Source: Pseudomonadota bacterium (lineage in GTDB: Bacteria > Pseudomonadota > Gammaproteobacteria > Pseudomonadales > Cellvibrionaceae). Taken from it: 11,966 nucleotides of DNA. The stretch spans positions 1 to 11,966 of the forward strand of contig JAEZGT010000129.1 of NCBI GenBank assembly GCA_023416875.1, written 5' to 3'. Positions 1 to 6,092 of the stretch are shown here, piece after piece. Made by a program: the position numbers and the translations under genes. The notes under the pieces were generated by a model that saw only the letters and a program-made list of their open reading frames with translations, was not told the origin of the DNA and did not search any database. Position 1 is the first letter of the stretch. Each line of letters opens with the position of its first letter.

Positions 1-154
1 GCTCGGCGCCATAGCCCCATGGCATCCAGCCGACATAAATGGACCAACAAACACTGAATTTTTTACGCTCGGCAGCAGAAACGGATAATGAAGATAACGC
101 GGCGCAACAGGAAAATAGAGATATAAATAAAACGCGGGAAAATCGGCCAGTCAT
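1..154 (-). CDS. ABC transporter substrate-binding protein, N-terminal part (guanidine/urea-carboxylase-associated type)
   Basis: Partial gene on the minus strand: it starts at the ATG complementary to 152-154 and runs off the left edge after 51 codons. A GGAGG (complement of 161-165) sits 6 nt upstream of the start. The translation begins with a basic n-region (MTGRFSR), a hydrophobic core and an SVSA-AE cleavage-like site, so it is exported. The mature start contains KFSVCWSIYVGWMPWGYGAE, which I recognise as the opening of the periplasmic binding proteins associated with urea/guanidine carboxylase (NitT/TauT-like fold). The product would bind a small nitrogen compound in the periplasm for an ABC importer. 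The guanidine-I riboswitch in its leader makes guanidine, or a compound handled with it, the best-supported substrate class. The family call rests on a short fragment; the substrate is inferred from the riboswitch. Confidence 0.75.
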   Translation of the reverse strand, partial: MTGRFSRVLFISLFSCCAALSSLSVSAAERKKFSVCWSIYVGWMPWGYGAE

Positions 155-233
155 TACGAACCTCCAAAAGGTTACACGAATCAATTGCAGAGGACTCAAC
201 AGCTACTCGAGTGCATTTCACACTTTTTGCCAT
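63..233 (-). CDS. Possible 56-codon leader ORF after the riboswitch
   Basis: An ATG (complement of 231-233) has its own GGAGG (240-244) directly at the 3' end of the aptamer and opens a 56-codon frame ending in TAA at 63-65. It overlaps the transporter start at 154 in a different frame (+1 offset). Its predicted product begins MAKSVKCTRVAVESS and ends in a hydrophobic, arginine-containing stretch that is only the alternative reading of the transporter signal-peptide DNA. No homology is recognised. It could be a real leader peptide that influences ribosome access to the downstream start, or a by-product of the duplicated ribosome-binding-site/start segment. Its own ribosome binding site overlaps the aptamer 3' hairpin, so it may be occluded when that hairpin forms. 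Confidence 0.3.
   Translation of the reverse strand: MAKSVKCTRVAVESSAIDSCNLLEVRNDWPIFPRFIYISIFLLRRVIFIIRFCCRA
161..178 (-). promoter_or_regulatory. Riboswitch expression platform: anti-aptamer strand running into the Shine-Dalgarno
   Basis: The transcript segment complementary to 162-178 (CGTGTAACCTTTTGGAG) can pair with the aptamer segment complementary to 261-277 (CTCAAGAAGGTTACACG). This gives 11 Watson-Crick pairs, one G-U, one A-U, one mismatch, then three pairs that cover the GAG of the ribosome binding site GGAGG (161-165). The same aptamer bases (266-273) otherwise form P2. The two folds are mutually exclusive, and ligand binding would free the ribosome binding site: a translational ON switch. 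The complementarity is seen directly; the mechanism is inferred. A small local hairpin AACCT/AGGTT (159-163 with 169-173) could also form over the site. Confidence 0.7.
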
Positions 234-240
234 TTCGAAC

Positions 241-366
241 CTCCCGGGCTTTTATCCCGCCGTGTAACCTTCTTGAGTTCGTTTTCGCGTTGGAAAAAGA
301 ATCTTGCAGAAGGTCGACAGCTCTCGGACCAGGCATTGTTTTGCAACAACCGGAACCCTAGCTGTC
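241..366 (-). ncRNA. Guanidine-I riboswitch (ykkC class) aptamer
   Basis: Read on the minus strand, the three hallmark segments of the ykkC/guanidine-I class occur in order: CTAGGGTTCCG (complement of 351-361), CTGGTCCGAGAG (321-332) and ACACGGCGGGATAAAAG continuing into CCCGGGAG (241-265). Stems are visible. P1 is GACAGCT/AGCTGTC (360-366 with 316-322). P2 is an 8-bp stem (308-315 with 266-273, including one G-U pair). The 3' hairpin is CGGG/CCCG around ATAAAAG. The class senses free guanidine and normally switches expression on. It lies directly 5' of the transporter gene starting at 154. The identification comes from recognising the conserved segments; no covariance-model score was computed. 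Confidence 0.93.
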
Positions 367-379
367 CATTTTGCGCCGA

Positions 380-408
380 ATTCTAACTGAGTCTTCGCAA
401 CTGTGGAA
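380..408 (-). promoter_or_regulatory. Candidate sigma-70 promoter for the riboswitch transcript
   Basis: On the minus strand a TAGAAT (complement of 380-385) matches the -10 consensus at five of six bases. A weak TTCCAC (403-408) lies 17 bp upstream. Transcription would start near 373, a few bases before the riboswitch P1 stem at 366, which is where it is expected. The -35 is poor, so activation by a regulator is possible. The inverted repeat 394-401/424-431 brackets the -35 area. Confidence 0.45.
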
Positions 409-431
409 CGCCAATGTCTCTGCGTTGCGAA
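394..431. repeat. 8-bp inverted repeat TTCGCAAC/GTTGCGAA, 22-nt spacer
   Basis: TTCGCAAC at 394-401 and GTTGCGAA at 424-431 are perfect inverted copies. They bracket the candidate -35 of the riboswitch transcript, which would suit an operator. An 8-bp inverted repeat is expected a few times by chance in a stretch this long, so support is weak. Confidence 0.3.
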
Positions 432-763
432 ATTAATAAGTCCTCTGCTTGCGACAAACTGCTGAGCCTAATCACCTTAGACTCTGCGGAGGAAGCTCAG
501 CAATTGCGGTGCCACAACCTGCCTAGTTAGAAAATCGGCCTATTCTTATAGAGTGGCAAAGGTAAATGTGGACCCATTCGCAAAAACGAGCGGGGAGCGG
601 CTGATATTTTTGCCAATCGCCATGTTCGGGACACGCGAGAAAAGCACCACTTTGGAACACTTTTGATCGAGCGCACCAAAAAGCCACATGGCCGTCGACC
701 GCCACTGGAATTTCTCCAATGCAGGCCCAATAATGCAAAAACCGTTAAACCTGAGATATCTGC
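432..763. other. Gene-free stretch between the riboswitch promoter and cysE
   Basis: I find no convincing gene here. Open frames on the minus strand (523-738 and the left part of 527-985) have no recognisable product or good start context. One stem is visible: TGCTGAGC at 460-467 with GCTCAGCA at 495-502, loop 27 nt, with no T-tract. The stretch must hold the cysE promoter, but no sigma-70 pair stands out clearly. Confidence 0.5.
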
Positions 764-1573
764 ATGCAGCAACGCCATGATCCGGTATGGGAAACCATCA
801 AACAGGAAACCCGCGACCAGGCCCACAATGAACCCGCCCTCGCCAGCTTCCTGCATGCGACCATTTTGAATCACGATTCTTTTGAAGACGCGCTTAGCTA
901 CCACCTCGCGCAAAAGCTCGGTAGTGCCGCCATCAGCGCGCTGCAGGTACGAGAGATCATCGACAAGGCTCTCCGCAACGACCACGACATAGGCAAAGCA
1001 GCCCGCGCCGATATAGAAGCGGTGTTCGAGCGGGATTCCGCCTGTAACGAATACTGCCTTCCATTTTTATATTTCAAAGGTTTCCAGGCACTGCAGTGCT
1101 ATCGCGTCGCGCATTGGCTCTGGCAACAGGGGCGTTTTGCCCTGGCTTACTTTTTCCAGAGTCACATTGCCCTCACCTTCGGCGTGGACATACACCCGGC
1201 TGCGCGGATTGGCAAAGGCATAATGCTTGACCACGCCACGGGGATAGTGATCGGCGAGACCACCGTGGTGGACGATGACGTGTCGATCATGCAGTCGGTT
1301 ACGCTCGGCGGCACAGGCAAGGAAACAGGTGATCGCCACCCGAAAGTGCGCAAAGGGGTATTGATCAGCGCGGGGGCAACAATTCTGGGCAATATCGAAA
1401 TCGGCGCGGGAGCCAAAATCGGTGCCGGCAGTGTGGTACTGAAGCCTGTGCCGCCACACACCACCGTGGTGGGCGTACCCGCAGTGGAAGTCGGCAAGCC
1501 ACGCACCGCGTCACCGGCGCTGGATATGAATCACGAAATCAGCTGCGACCGGGACTGCCAAGACGCGGGTTAA
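764..1573 (+). CDS. cysE: Serine O-acetyltransferase
   Basis: Transfers acetyl from acetyl-CoA to L-serine, giving O-acetylserine, the first step of cysteine synthesis in the cytoplasm. The 269-residue protein aligns by eye over its whole length with E. coli CysE (273 aa): a helical N-terminal half (to about 135), then a left-handed beta-helix of hexapeptide repeats (about 140-240). The expected catalytic residues are present: D142 in VDIHPAA, H157 in MLDHATG and H192 in GDRHPK. The beta-helix ends in VPPHTTVVGVPA. The start at 764 has only a weak GAG about 8 nt upstream, but it gives the normal N-terminus (VWETIKQE). The C-terminal tail is CQDAG and lacks the terminal isoleucine used by E. 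coli CysE to dock into CysK. The gene converges on epmA with overlapping stop codons. Confidence 0.96.
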   Translation: MQQRHDPVWETIKQETRDQAHNEPALASFLHATILNHDSFEDALSYHLAQKLGSAAISALQVREIIDKALRNDHDIGKAARADIEAVFERDSACNEYCLPFLYFKGFQALQCYRVAHWLWQQGRFALAYFFQSHIALTFGVDIHPAARIGKGIMLDHATGIVIGETTVVDDDVSIMQSVTLGGTGKETGDRHPKVRKGVLISAGATILGNIEIGAGAKIGAGSVVLKPVPPHTTVVGVPAVEVGKPRTASPALDMNHEISCDRDCQDAG

Positions 1574-1575
1574 CC
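1568..1575. other. Overlapping convergent stop codons of cysE and epmA
   Basis: The cysE TAA (1571-1573) and the epmA stop (complement of 1570-1572) share two bases inside the palindrome GGTTAACC. No intergenic space remains for a terminator, so each transcript must end inside, or read antisense into, the opposite gene. Confidence 0.9.
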
Positions 1576-2496
1576 GTCAGCAAACGGCATCACTTCGCGA
1601 ATATCCTTGGCGCCGCTCAGGCACATCAACAACCGATCCACTCCCAGAGCCACGCCAGCGCAATCCGGCAGGCCCGCTTCCAACGCGGCGAGAAACCGCT
1701 CATCCACATCCGGCACGTCCAAGCCACTGGCGGCGCGGATGCGACGGTCGTTTTCGAAGCGCTGCCGCTGCTCCTCGGCAATGCACAACTCCCAATAACC
1801 ATTGGCGAGTTCCATTCCATTCCAATACACCTCAAAGCGTCGTGCCACTGTCAACCCATCCGGATTCACCCTGAGGCGCGCTAGGGCGCACTGCTCGCGC
1901 GGGTAGTCGTAAATAAAAGTAATTCCGGTATCCAGACGCGGTTCGATACGGCAGCTGAACAGCAGGTCGAGACACGCGCTTTTGTTATCCAGAGGGGAGT
2001 GCAGCTCCAGGTGGGACGCTATTACCGACTGCAGCTCCACCAAAGTCGCGCGGTGAGGACACAAGCCTAAAAGTTCTTGAAAGACCTCGCCGTAGCTGCG
2101 CTGGCGGATTTTCACCGTGGGGTCGAGCGTCAGAAAAAGCTCAGTCATCTGCTGCATAAGCTGGTGATCGTCCAGCCCGACGCAGTACCACTCGAGCATC
2201 GTAAACTCCGCCCGGTGGCGCCGGCCGGACTCATCCCGGCGATAGGCTTTGCCTAGATAGTAGATAGAGCCGGAGCCCGCAGCCAAAAGCCGCTTCATAA
2301 AGTACTCTGGCGATGTCTGCAGATAGCCGGCGCCGGGGACACGCAAAGGCTCCAGGTGCACATCCGTCACCGTGGCCAGCCCCAGGGCCGGCACGTCAAC
2401 TTCCATGATGTCGTGGGCGAAAAAAAACGCGCGCAGTTGATGAAGCAAATGCGCGCGTTTTTGCAAATGATCCAGGCTGGCGCTCGGTTGAAACAT
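1570..2496 (-). CDS. epmA: Elongation factor P--(R)-beta-lysine ligase
   Basis: Activates (R)-beta-lysine with ATP and attaches it to the conserved lysine of EF-P; a paralogue of the class II lysyl-tRNA synthetase catalytic core without the anticodon-binding domain. The 308-residue length matches the family (E. coli 325 aa). Visible motifs are QPSAS at the N-terminus, ATVTDVHLEP, TSPEYFMKRLL, the motif 2 region ending in FTMLEWY (residues 98-104), ERFEVYWNG-like ARRFEVYWNGMELANGYWEL, and motif 3 GVALGVDRLLM (281-291). The ATG at 2496 is preceded by GAGG 6 nt upstream. It follows efp on the same strand with a 23-bp gap, so the modifying enzyme and its target are almost certainly co-transcribed. 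Confidence 0.96.
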   Translation of the reverse strand: MFQPSASLDHLQKRAHLLHQLRAFFFAHDIMEVDVPALGLATVTDVHLEPLRVPGAGYLQTSPEYFMKRLLAAGSGSIYYLGKAYRRDESGRRHRAEFTMLEWYCVGLDDHQLMQQMTELFLTLDPTVKIRQRSYGEVFQELLGLCPHRATLVELQSVIASHLELHSPLDNKSACLDLLFSCRIEPRLDTGITFIYDYPREQCALARLRVNPDGLTVARRFEVYWNGMELANGYWELCIAEEQRQRFENDRRIRAASGLDVPDVDERFLAALEAGLPDCAGVALGVDRLLMCLSGAKDIREVMPFADG

Positions 2497-2519
2497 GGCG
2501 ACCTCGCCCGGAGGGGTAA

Positions 2520-3089
2520 TTACTTGTTGGCGCGGCCCAGGTATTCGCCCGTGCGCGTGTCCACACGCAAAACGTCGCCGATGGAAACGAATAGAGGCAC
2601 CTTAACTACCGCACCAGTGGACAGAGTAGCCGGCTTGGTGCCGCCTTGAGCAGTATCACCTTTCAAGCCAGGGTCGGTTTCCACTACCTCAAGCTCGACG
2701 TGGTTGGGTGGAGTAACGGCCAAAGGCTCGCCGTTGTACAACGTCAGAGTCACGACATCCTGTTCGCGTAGCCATTTGGCGGCTTCGCCCACGGTGTCAG
2801 GATCGGCCTGCAATTGCTCGAAGGTTTCCGGGTGCATGAAATGCCAGAACTCGCCGTCGTTGTAGAGATACTGCATTTCGCGGTCCACCACATCCGCCGC
2901 CTCCAGGCTTTCACCGGACTTGAAGGTGCGCTCCCATACGCGCCCGGATTTCAAATTCTTTAGACGCACACGGTTGAACGCCTGGCCTTTACCCGGCTTG
3001 ACGAACTCGTTTTCAACGATAGAGCAGGGATCCCCGTCCAACATTACCTTCATACCGCTGCGGAATTCACTGGTAGAATAGCTAGCCAT
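2520..3089 (-). CDS. efp: Translation elongation factor P
   Basis: Binds between the P and E sites of the ribosome and relieves stalling at consecutive prolines. The 189-residue, three-domain protein matches E. coli EF-P (188 aa). The N-terminal KOW-like domain carries the modification loop KPGKGQAF, with K34 as the lysine expected to receive beta-lysine. YLYNDGEFWHFM begins the middle OB domain and VTPPNHVELEVVETDPGLKG the C-terminal part. The lysine at position 34, rather than the arginine of the Pseudomonas EarP system, agrees with epmA and epmB next door. A GAGG ribosome binding site precedes the ATG (complement 3087-3089). First gene of the efp-epmA operon, divergent from epmB. Confidence 0.98.
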   Translation of the reverse strand: MASYSTSEFRSGMKVMLDGDPCSIVENEFVKPGKGQAFNRVRLKNLKSGRVWERTFKSGESLEAADVVDREMQYLYNDGEFWHFMHPETFEQLQADPDTVGEAAKWLREQDVVTLTLYNGEPLAVTPPNHVELEVVETDPGLKGDTAQGGTKPATLSTGAVVKVPLFVSIGDVLRVDTRTGEYLGRANK

Positions 3090-3142
3090 TTTGTCCTCAA
3101 TTCATTCAATCAAGTTATCGGGTACTGATAAAAAAGGCGCAC
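3090..3142. promoter_or_regulatory. Divergent efp/epmB control region
   Basis: Only 53 bp separate the two start codons, so promoters for the efp-epmA and epmB transcripts must lie here and inside the flanking coding ends. It is locally AT-rich and includes the efp ribosome binding site (complement of CCTC at 3095-3098). I cannot assign -35/-10 pairs confidently. Confidence 0.5.
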
Positions 3143-4156
3143 ATGATACCGCGAACCGTGCCAACTTGGCAGATAAAAAGCTGGCAGGAAGAGCTCAAGG
3201 AACTGATACAAGACCCAAGGATACTGATCGAACGTTTGCGACTCGGTCCCGAATGGTTGGAAGCGGCAGAGCAGGCCAATCGGCAATTTCCTCTGCGTCT
3301 TACCGAATCTTATTTATCCCGCATACGACCCGGCGATCCGCACGATCCATTGCTCCTGCAGGTGTTGCCGATCGCCGCTGAACTCGACACAACACCTGGA
3401 TATGACAAGGATCCTTTGGATGAAGGCCGCTTTAACCCGGTGCCCGGCCTGGTTCACAAATATCACTCTCGCGTCCTGCTGATCGCCGCCACCCAATGCG
3501 CAATCAACTGCCGCTACTGCTTCCGCCGGCATTTTCCCTACGAGGACAATCAGCTGAGCCGCCCGGAATGGCTGAAAGCACTCGACTACATCCGCCGCGC
3601 GCCGGAGGTCAACGAGGTGATTTTGAGTGGTGGCGACCCCTTATCCCTTAGCGATAAACAACTGGCTTGGCTTGTGCAGCAGATCGCGGACATTGGCCAC
3701 ATCAAACGGCTGCGCATCCACTCGCGCTATCCGATCATCTTGCCGAGCCGCATGACACCGGAGCTGGTGGACGCCATAACGCATCCGCGCTTGCGCACCT
3801 TGGTGGTGATGCACTGCAATCATCCTCAGGAGATCGATGTCGAAGTGGCGAAAGGGGTTACAGCTCTCACAAACAGCGGGATTTCGGTGCTGAATCAGTC
3901 GGTACTATTGAAAAAGATTAACGACAACAGCAGAATTCTCGCGACATTGAGCGAAAACCTGTTCGATATCAACGTCCAGCCTTACTACCTTCATCTATTG
4001 GATAGGGTAGAAGGTGCCGCCCACTTCGCCGTGAGCGACACGGACGCCAAGGCCTTGTATGGGGAACTGCTGACACTCCTGCCGGGCTACTTGGTACCGA
4101 AACTGGTAAGGGAAACACCTCATGAGGGCTCCAAGACCCCTGTATCCCCGTTGTGA
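3143..4156 (+). CDS. epmB: EF-P beta-lysylation protein, lysine 2,3-aminomutase-like radical SAM enzyme
   Basis: Converts L-lysine to (R)-beta-lysine, the donor used by EpmA on EF-P. At 337 residues it matches E. coli EpmB (342 aa). The [4Fe-4S]-binding motif CAINCRYC (C119, C123, C126) is followed by FRRHFPYEDNQ. LSGGDPL is the SAM-contacting GGD segment, and K331 in the C-terminal GSKTPV is the expected pyridoxal-phosphate lysine. HSRYPIILPSR and NQSVLLKKINDN are further family blocks. The start at 3143 has a weak ribosome binding site (AAGGCG). It is transcribed away from efp, the usual gammaproteobacterial arrangement. The hydroxylase epmC is not in the window. Confidence 0.96.
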   Translation: MIPRTVPTWQIKSWQEELKELIQDPRILIERLRLGPEWLEAAEQANRQFPLRLTESYLSRIRPGDPHDPLLLQVLPIAAELDTTPGYDKDPLDEGRFNPVPGLVHKYHSRVLLIAATQCAINCRYCFRRHFPYEDNQLSRPEWLKALDYIRRAPEVNEVILSGGDPLSLSDKQLAWLVQQIADIGHIKRLRIHSRYPIILPSRMTPELVDAITHPRLRTLVVMHCNHPQEIDVEVAKGVTALTNSGISVLNQSVLLKKINDNSRILATLSENLFDINVQPYYLHLLDRVEGAAHFAVSDTDAKALYGELLTLLPGYLVPKLVRETPHEGSKTPVSPL

Positions 4157-4176
4157 GTGGTAGCAGGGACACAAGT

Positions 4177-4186
4177 CTATACTTGG
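4177..4186 (+). promoter_or_regulatory. CTATACTTGG element, copy 1 (-10-like TATACT)
   Basis: The 10-mer CTATACTTGG contains TATACT (4178-4183), five of six matches to the -10 consensus. It lies about 100 bp before the PilZ-like gene. An identical 10-mer occurs at 6011-6020 before fimX. No good -35 is found at 16-18 bp, so it may be an activated promoter or a regulator site. Confidence 0.45.
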
Positions 4187-4211
4187 CAGATAAGCTCCGA
4201 TTGACCGTGCC

Positions 4212-4250
4212 CTTGCCAGTCGGCAAGACCGCCGACAATATAACGCGTTA
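4212..4250 (+). promoter_or_regulatory. Hairpin and palindrome upstream of the PilZ-like gene
   Basis: A 6-bp stem CTTGCC/GGCAAG with an AGTC loop spans 4212-4227. A perfect 10-bp palindrome TAACGCGTTA lies at 4241-4250, about 30 bp before the start codon. The hairpin has no T-tract and is not a clear terminator; the palindrome could be an operator. Confidence 0.35.
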
Positions 4251-4281
4251 ATAATGGCCAGGACGGCATAAAGGTCTTTTG

Positions 4282-5973
4282 ATGAGTCATTTATTCGAGC
4301 CGATTTTAGGTCTTTCTCAGTTCAAGTTGCCGCCGCAGGATATTAACCTGCTGAGCTTTTGCGAAAGCAATAAACTGCTCAAGGTGAAAGCTTGGATCGA
4401 CGAACTCAAGCTGACACAGGTAAAACACACCTGTATTCAGTTGTATGACGCAATTCCCGAAGTGGGTCACCTTAAAACCGATACCAAAACCCGCTATGAA
4501 ATGCTCGAGGCCTTCTGGCCGGTTACGCAACAATCCCTCCAGGGCCTCCTCAAGGATTTTTTGCAGCAGCCGCTGATTCTGCCCGAGCCCGCGCAAAAAA
4601 CTGCGCTGCTCGCTCAAGCCCTCCAAAAGCACCTCCTGGACGGTTACACCCTCTGCATCAAAGAGTTGATTGAGCAGAAAAAACTTAAGCCTGCTCAGCG
4701 CGAGCTGTTGGTTAACAGTCTCTACCGCGCCATGACCGCACTCAGTCTGTTAATGCTGCGCGCCTACCAGCTGTACACCACAATTCCGCCCAGCATGTGG
4801 CAGCGTGCGCATGTTCTTTATCAAGTCGGCGAATATTACGACCTGCACACCGAGACCGCTCCAACCTCAGCCGGCAGCTCCGCCGTCACCCTCACCGATA
4901 TCTATGTGCGCCTGCTGGGGCTGGCCAGCGTCCGCCCCAACCAACTGGCGCAATACGATATCGCGACGGCATTTCGCGCTTTGGAGAGCTGGGCGCGCTT
5001 GGTCAAACTGCTGCCATCGGCCACTTCTGATGACAGTAACCTGTTTCTGGTGGATTTGAATCAGGACAGCGGCCCCGTCACCAAGAACCGCTATGACGGC
5101 AATCCCAATCACCGTGTGCTCGAGCTGGATTTTCACACTTTGGTGAACCAGCTCAGCAAATTAAGCGGTGGCAAATTGAGCGGAGGCTCGGACTGGCTCA
5201 ATCAAGCGCCATCCATATCCATTCCATCCGATATGCCCGCCAGCCTGGCCGAACACATGCTGCACTGTTGGAGCAATCCGGCGCAGCGCCATCAGGAGCG
5301 CCGGCGCTTGGATATTGAAGTGGACGCCTGTGTCGGAGTAATCGACTGCCATTACCAGCTGTGCGGCGGGGTGGAGTTCGACCAGTTCATCAACCCCAAA
5401 GAGGAAATTTTTGGCGATTCATTTTTGTCCGGTGGTTTTGACGCGCTGATTGCCAGCATGAGCGGCAAGAAGGATTTTGAAACCACCAAAGCCACACGTC
5501 AGACAACCTTCCGCATATTGCTGCAGAACGTGAGTGCCGGCGGCTATTGCCTATTCTGGCAGGGCGATCTGCCTTCGAGCCGGATTGAAGCGGGAGAATT
5601 GATTGGTTTACGCGAGCCGGACCGGCGGGTTTGGAGCATCGGCGTGGTGCGCTGGATCAAGCAATTGAAAGGCGGCTCGCAGCTTGGCATCCAACTGCTG
5701 ACCCATCAACCGGTCCCTTACGGCGCCGCGTGTGTGTTTGATATGGGCGGGTATTCTGACTATATGCGGGCCATTCATATACCCACGCCGAACATGGCGA
5801 ATCAGCCACCCAGCCTGCTCACCGCCTCTGTCCCCTTCCAGGAAAACGTTCGGGTCAAACTCAAACAGGAAGATAGTGTCATCGACGTGCGCTTGAACAA
5901 ATGCGTATTTGCCACCAGCAAATTTAAGCTGTTCAGCTTTGAAACATTGTCTGGTGAACGCACCGATTTTTGA
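4282..5973 (+). CDS. Large PilZ-like (putative c-di-GMP-binding) protein
   Basis: Probably a cytoplasmic c-di-GMP effector. I place the start at ATG 4282, with AAGG 7 nt upstream, rather than the TTG at 4279; the product is 563 aa. Residues 1 to about 330 are mostly helical, with no signal peptide and no catalytic motif that I recognise. A PilZ-like domain follows. R336-HQE-R340 fits RxxxR, leading into RRLDIEVDACVGV. N416-V-S418-AG-G421 fits [DN]xSxxG, followed by the strand pair IGVVRWIK and LGIQLL. About 75 residues separate the two motifs, far more than the usual 20-30, so an insertion (about 358-410) interrupts the domain. The neighbour is fimX-like; as I recall, P. aeruginosa fimX also has a large conserved gene beside it. 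The PilZ call is by motif and ligand binding is inferred. Confidence 0.7.
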   Translation: MSHLFEPILGLSQFKLPPQDINLLSFCESNKLLKVKAWIDELKLTQVKHTCIQLYDAIPEVGHLKTDTKTRYEMLEAFWPVTQQSLQGLLKDFLQQPLILPEPAQKTALLAQALQKHLLDGYTLCIKELIEQKKLKPAQRELLVNSLYRAMTALSLLMLRAYQLYTTIPPSMWQRAHVLYQVGEYYDLHTETAPTSAGSSAVTLTDIYVRLLGLASVRPNQLAQYDIATAFRALESWARLVKLLPSATSDDSNLFLVDLNQDSGPVTKNRYDGNPNHRVLELDFHTLVNQLSKLSGGKLSGGSDWLNQAPSISIPSDMPASLAEHMLHCWSNPAQRHQERRRLDIEVDACVGVIDCHYQLCGGVEFDQFINPKEEIFGDSFLSGGFDALIASMSGKKDFETTKATRQTTFRILLQNVSAGGYCLFWQGDLPSSRIEAGELIGLREPDRRVWSIGVVRWIKQLKGGSQLGIQLLTHQPVPYGAACVFDMGGYSDYMRAIHIPTPNMANQPPSLLTASVPFQENVRVKLKQEDSVIDVRLNKCVFATSKFKLFSFETLSGERTDF

Positions 5974-6010
5974 AAATACACAGTAAAGCCTGCGCCCGCT
6001 CAGGCTAGGA

Positions 6011-6020
6011 CTATACTTGG
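6011..6020 (+). promoter_or_regulatory. CTATACTTGG element, copy 2 (-10-like TATACT)
   Basis: An exact second copy of the 10-mer at 4177-4186, here about 115 bp upstream of the fimX-like start, again with TATACT (6012-6017). It suggests a separate promoter for this gene under the same control as the PilZ-like gene. The -35 is not evident. Confidence 0.45.
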
Positions 6021-6092
6021 TATTTCAGTAAACTGGTGTGCTTACTCAATCCCCGTGAGCGCCACAGTTACCATCAGCTTGACCGGGGAAAC

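Noticed and set aside
39..386. 115-aa plus-strand open frame
   Set aside because: It lies antisense to the transporter start, leader ORF and riboswitch, has no ribosome binding site, and its product resembles nothing I recognise.
390..420. Sigma-54 promoter (TTGGC...TTGC on the minus strand)
   Set aside because: The GG to GC spacing is two bases too long for the -24/-12 consensus.
381..532. Integron attC-like site from TTCTAACT (381-388) and AGTTAGAA (525-532)
   Set aside because: The ends do not fit RYYYAAC/GTTRRRY, inner arms do not pair, and an 8-bp inverted repeat is expected by chance over this span.
523..985. Minus-strand frames of 71 and 152 aa
   Set aside because: The longer one is largely antisense to the start of cysE. 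The shorter has no recognisable product and no convincing start site.
4279..4281. TTG start for the PilZ-like gene
   Set aside because: The next codon is ATG with well-placed AAGG 7 nt upstream.
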